From positions 1 through 9,232 of the forward strand of contig JALWSL010000044.1 of NCBI GenBank assembly GCA_027080405.1: a stretch of 9,232 bases of DNA, written 5' to 3'. The number at the start of each line of letters is the position of its first letter. Within the stretch, counting starts at the first letter, position 1. Under the pieces are notes generated by a model. It was not told the DNA's origin. It saw only the letters and a program-made list of their open reading frames with translations, and searched no databases. Of this stretch, positions 6,246 to 9,232 are shown in pieces. The DNA comes from Planctomycetaceae bacterium. GTDB taxonomy: Bacteria; Planctomycetota; Planctomycetia; Planctomycetales; Planctomycetaceae. Position numbers and translations under genes: made by a program.

Positions 6246-8393
6246 ATGAAAAACCTCGACAAAGTACGAAACATTGGAATTTCCGCCCACATCGATTCGG
6301 GTAAAACGACTCTCACCGAGCGAATCCTGTATTATTCAGGACGAACCTACAAAATTGGTGATGTCAAGGATGGGGCAGATGGTGCCGTGATGGATCACAT
6401 GGAACTTGAGCGTGAGCGCGGAATTACCATTACCTCCGCCGCGACCCAGGTGAACTGGAACGATCATATCGTGAACGTGATCGATACACCGGGGCACGTC
6501 GATTTCACGGTAGAAGTAGAACGTTCATTACGAGTTCTTGACGGAGCCGTTCTCGTACTCTGTTCGGTTGGTGGGGTGCAGTCACAATCGTTGACTGTCG
6601 ACCGTCAGATGAAACGGTACAAAGTTCCACGAATCGCTTTTATCAATAAGTGTGACCGTACCGGTGCAAACCCGGATTCTGTTGTCCAGCAGATTGAGGA
6701 AAAACTGGGCGTCACTCCGGTTCCCTTGCAGATTCCGATCGGTCTGGAAAGCGAGCACGAGGGGGTTGTTGATCTGATCTCGATGCGTGCAGTCTATTTC
6801 GAGGGCGATAAAGGCGAAAATGTCGTCTACAAGGAGATTCCCGCCGAGTTGCAGGAGAAGGCGAACGAAGCACGCGCTCACATGCTCGAACAGCTTTCCC
6901 TGTTTGATGATGATTTAATGGAAGCTCTGCTGGAAGAGCAGGATTTTCCGGAAGAGAAAATTCACGCGCTCATCCGGGAAACGACTCTCCGCCAGGACAT
7001 CACGCCTGTCATGATGGGCTCAGCCTTCAAGAACAAGGGAGTGCAGGAACTCCTCGATGCCATCGTGCGCTACCTTCCCAGCCCGAAAGAGCGCGAAATT
7101 ACCGCCATTGATGTTGATCAATTGAACAAGGCGGAAAAAGAATCGGAAACGCATCACCATATTGATCCGGAGCAATTCAAGGTTCCTTTGACACCTGATG
7201 ATTCCAAGCCGCTTGTCTGCATGGCGTTCAAAACGGTCATGGAGCAATTTGGACAGTTGACCTACACACGAATTTATCAGGGGACGATCAAGAAGGGCGA
7301 ATCGTACCGCAATGCCCGAACCAGTAAAATGGTTCGTTTCGGTCGCATTGTGCGCATGCATTCGAACGACCGTGAAGATGTGGAAGAAGCTGGTGCGGGT
7401 GATATTGTCGCGTTGGTCGGCGTCGATTGTGCGTCCGGGGATACCTTCTGCGGGGGGGATGCGAATTACGCCCTGGAAAACATCTACGTCCCCGAAGCGG
7501 TCATTCGTCTTTCCATCGAACCGGCTGAAAGGGACGGAGCGGACAAACTGGCCAAGGCGCTGGAACGGTTCCGCAGGGAAGACCCGACCTTCCACGTGAT
7601 GACGGATGAAGAAACCGGGCAGACCATTATCGCCGGAATGGGGCAACTCCACCTGGATGTCTATATCGAACGCATCAAACGGGAGTACAAATGCGATACG
7701 GTTGTTGGAGAGCCGCGCGTTGCCTACAAGGAGACTCCGAGCAGGTCGGTTGAATACAATTACAAGCACAAGAAACAGACCGGTGGTTCCGGACAGTACG
7801 CCCATGTCGTTGGTAAAATGGATGTTCTGCCGGAAGATTCGGACGAACCCTATCTGTTCCACAACAACATCACGGGGGGGCGCATTCCCAAGGAATACAT
7901 CGGCTCGATCGACGCCGGCTTCCAGCGGGCGCTGGAGAAAGGCCCGCTTTGCGAATGCGAAGTGGTGGGAGTCGAAATGTTTCTGGAGGATGGTTCTTTC
8001 CATGATGTCGACTCTTCGGAAATGGCCTTCAAAACGTGTGCTTTCGACTGTTTGAGAAAACTGCTCAAAGAAGAAGCTCAAATGGTCTTGCTGGAACCGA
8101 TCATGACGCTCGATATCGAGGCACCTGATGAATTCCAGGGGGCAATCACCGGTCACCTTTCCAGTAAACGGGGAATTGTGACGCAATCGGAAACTCGTAG
8201 CATGAACTGCTACATTGTTGCCGAAGTTCCGCTGGCTGCCATGTTCGATTACGCCAACGAATTGCGTTCGATGACGCAGGGAAAGGGTGGCTTCAGTATG
8301 GAGTTTTGCCGTTATGCCCGCTGTCCGAAGAATATCCAGGACGAAGTAGTCGAACGCCGACGCAAAGAATTGGAAGAACGCCGAAAAAAATAA
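6246..8393 (+). CDS. fusA: Elongation factor G, mitochondrial-EFG1-like (spdEFG1) type
   Basis: This translational GTPase moves tRNA and mRNA through the ribosome after peptide bond formation. The 715 residues carry all G motifs: AHIDSGKT (14-21), RGIT with T61, DTPGH (80-84, catalytic H84), NKCD (134-137) and GSAFK (258-262). Domain II follows, with [13 protein letters not shown] of domain IV and a domain V ending [40 protein letters not shown], with Ser where ordinary EF-G has Ala, and a long linker after YLPSP (about 280-318) closely resemble mitochondrial EF-G1. In spirochaetes, planctomycetes and deltaproteobacteria this class (spdEFG1) is taken to do translocation, while a second paralogue (spdEFG2) does recycling. 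That division is known for Borrelia and mitochondria and inferred here. The start agrees with the family N-terminus, but no Shine-Dalgarno sequence precedes it. A strong terminator follows at 8423-8457. Confidence 0.95.
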   Translation: MKNLDKVRNIGISAHIDSGKTTLTERILYYSGRTYKIGDVKDGADGAVMDHMELERERGITITSAATQVNWNDHIVNVIDTPGHVDFTVEVERSLRVLDGAVLVLCSVGGVQSQSLTVDRQMKRYKVPRIAFINKCDRTGANPDSVVQQIEEKLGVTPVPLQIPIGLESEHEGVVDLISMRAVYFEGDKGENVVYKEIPAELQEKANEARAHMLEQLSLFDDDLMEALLEEQDFPEEKIHALIRETTLRQDITPVMMGSAFKNKGVQELLDAIVRYLPSPKEREITAIDVDQLNKAEKESETHHHIDPEQFKVPLTPDDSKPLVCMAFKTVMEQFGQLTYTRIYQGTIKKGESYRNARTSKMVRFGRIVRMHSNDREDVEEAGAGDIVALVGVDCASGDTFCGGDANYALENIYVPEAVIRLSIEPAERDGADKLAKALERFRREDPTFHVMTDEETGQTIIAGMGQLHLDVYIERIKREYKCDTVVGEPRVAYKETPSRSVEYNYKHKKQTGGSGQYAHVVGKMDVLPEDSDEPYLFHNNITGGRIPKEYIGSIDAGFQRALEKGPLCECEVVGVEMFLEDGSFHDVDSSEMAFKTCAFDCLRKLLKEEAQMVLLEPIMTLDIEAPDEFQGAITGHLSSKRGIVTQSETRSMNCYIVAEVPLAAMFDYANELRSMTQGKGGFSMEFCRYARCPKNIQDEVVERRRKELEERRKK

Positions 8394-8422
8394 CAGAGCT
8401 GTCAAACGGACCGATTTGAAAG

Positions 8423-8457
8423 ATCGCTGCGGCTTTCGAAGTCGTAGCGATATTTTT
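8423..8457 (+). terminator. Intrinsic terminator of EF-G
   Basis: A 13-pair stem, arms 8423-8435 and 8439-8451 with two G-U pairs and a 3-nt loop (TCG), is followed by A and then five T residues (8453-8457). It begins about 30 bp after the EF-G stop codon. Its T-tract ends only four bases before the ATG of the CitG-like gene, so that gene needs read-through or a start site overlapping the terminator. Confidence 0.85.
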
Positions 8458-8461
8458 CGTC

Positions 8462-9232
8462 ATGCAAAATGACCGAACAACCAGGCTTGTTCATCAAATC
8501 GAAATGGCTTGTCTGTGGGAAGCAGAAGCCCCCAAAGCCGGTAACGTTCACCCGGATGCTTCGTTCGACGATCTGACTCACGATGATTTTGTCCGCTCGG
8601 CTCGCATCACCGCCTTCATGCTTTCCCGAATCGATACCAGGGGAGTTTCACAATCTATTTTGGATGCCATCCGTGCGGTGCAGTTGCAGGTAGGGAAAAA
8701 CACCAACCTCGGCATTGTCCTGCTTCTCGCACCTCTGGCTGCGGTGCCCGATCAACAATCGCTTTGTGAGACGGTTCCGCTTGTGATCGACTCTCTCGAC
8801 ATCGACGACAGCCGAAAGATTTACGAAGCGATCAATCTCGCCCATCCGGGGGGCATGTCCCGGGTCGAGGATCAGGATCTTTCGACAGCACCAACGAAAA
8901 AAACGAGACAGCTGATGCAGTTGGCCCAAAATCGGGATCTGATCGCTCGCCAATATGCGAACAATTTTCACGATGTACTTGGATTCGGACAGGAACGTCT
9001 TGCCCACTGGATTTCGATAGCCGACGGAAACAGGAACCGGGCGATCGTTGGGCTGCATCTGGATTGGATGGCCCACTATCCTGATTCGCTTATTGCCAGA
9101 AAATGCGGCGAATGCGTGGCCGAGCAAGCACGTTCCCAAGCTGAAGCAATTCTGAAAAATGACTGGCCGGAGTCGCCTTGCGCACAGGATCAGTTCACCG
9201 AATTTGATCGCTGGCTCAGAGCCGACGGGAAC
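8462..9232 (+). CDS. CitG-like triphosphoribosyl-dephospho-CoA synthase family protein (3' partial)
   Basis: The frame is open from ATG 8462 to the window edge (257 codons, stop not reached; the family is usually around 290-310 residues). Family marks in order: EAEAPKAGNVHP (20-31), DDFVRSA (41-47), GKNTNLGIVLLLAPLA (78-93, the NTNLG loop where CitG proper has a similar NTH motif), AHPGGMSRVEDQD (127-139) and ARQYANNFHDV. CitG makes the prosthetic-group precursor of citrate lyase from ATP and dephospho-CoA. No citrate or malonate lyase genes are seen, and this GNVHP-type branch is the one I associate with planctomycetes and archaea, where a role in C1-cofactor metabolism has been suspected; the reaction is not established. 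An in-frame stop at 8417-8419 and the lack of any other start codon fix ATG 8462, although no ribosome binding site precedes it; M15 would cut the first helix. Confidence 0.82.
   Translation, partial: MQNDRTTRLVHQIEMACLWEAEAPKAGNVHPDASFDDLTHDDFVRSARITAFMLSRIDTRGVSQSILDAIRAVQLQVGKNTNLGIVLLLAPLAAVPDQQSLCETVPLVIDSLDIDDSRKIYEAINLAHPGGMSRVEDQDLSTAPTKKTRQLMQLAQNRDLIARQYANNFHDVLGFGQERLAHWISIADGNRNRAIVGLHLDWMAHYPDSLIARKCGECVAEQARSQAEAILKNDWPESPCAQDQFTEFDRWLRADGN

Noticed and set aside
7590..7600. Second parS-like string TTCCACGTGAT in EF-G
   Set aside because: Only the central CACGTGA is kept and symmetry is lost, so it is probably just coding sequence.
7020..8405. 461-codon open frame on the minus strand opposite EF-G
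   Set aside because: It mirrors the EF-G codon pattern, overlaps it almost completely and resembles no protein family that I recognise; it is a shadow frame.
8648..9139. 163-codon minus-strand frame
   Set aside because: It lies opposite the CitG-like gene, whose plus-strand frame carries clear family motifs.

Overview
The window most likely comes from a planctomycete (Planctomycetota, probably order Planctomycetales). Three things point there. The EF-G is of the spirochaete/planctomycete/deltaproteobacterial type that resembles mitochondrial EF-G1. There is an exported prenyltransferase/squalene-oxidase-like toroid protein. Finally, a PTPS/QueD-family enzyme and a CitG-like protein occur close together, as in organisms that carry tetrahydromethanopterin-linked C1 genes. 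Base composition looks near 50% GC by eye. Assignment below phylum is a guess.

Layout. (1) 1-1257, minus strand: a GxxExxY (PD-(D/E)XK-like) protein lies downstream of nadD, the NAD-biosynthesis adenylyltransferase; a CGCAGAG-type repeat sits at the start of the GxxExxY gene. (2) 1258-2101: about 0.84 kb with no convincing gene but rich in structure: short repeats, a hairpin with a repeated loop, a perfect 24-bp palindrome containing the ParB-binding parS core, and a long imperfect inverted repeat. (3) 2060-2175: a sigma70-like promoter and tRNA-Pro(UGG). (4) 2322-3620, minus strand: a secreted toroid protein. (5) 3835-5856, plus strand: a PTPS/QueD-family enzyme and a glucuronate-isomerase-like amidohydrolase, separated by 225 bp. 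(6) 5857-6245: a long leader region with a terminator-like hairpin just ahead of EF-G. (7) 6246-8393: EF-G (spdEFG1 type) followed by a strong intrinsic terminator. (8) 8462-9232: the first 257 codons of a CitG-like protein that runs off the window.

How the parts fit. nadD, tRNA-Pro and EF-G are housekeeping genes. The PTPS-family enzyme and the CitG-like protein could both serve pterin or C1-cofactor biosynthesis, but the link rests on family knowledge and proximity; EF-G with its own terminator lies between them, so they do not form one operon. No phage, insertion sequence, CRISPR array or defence locus was recognised. The items most worth a second look are the parS palindrome, the EF-G leader hairpin, the terminator that ends four bases before the CitG start codon, and the mixed signature motif in the PTPS-family enzyme.
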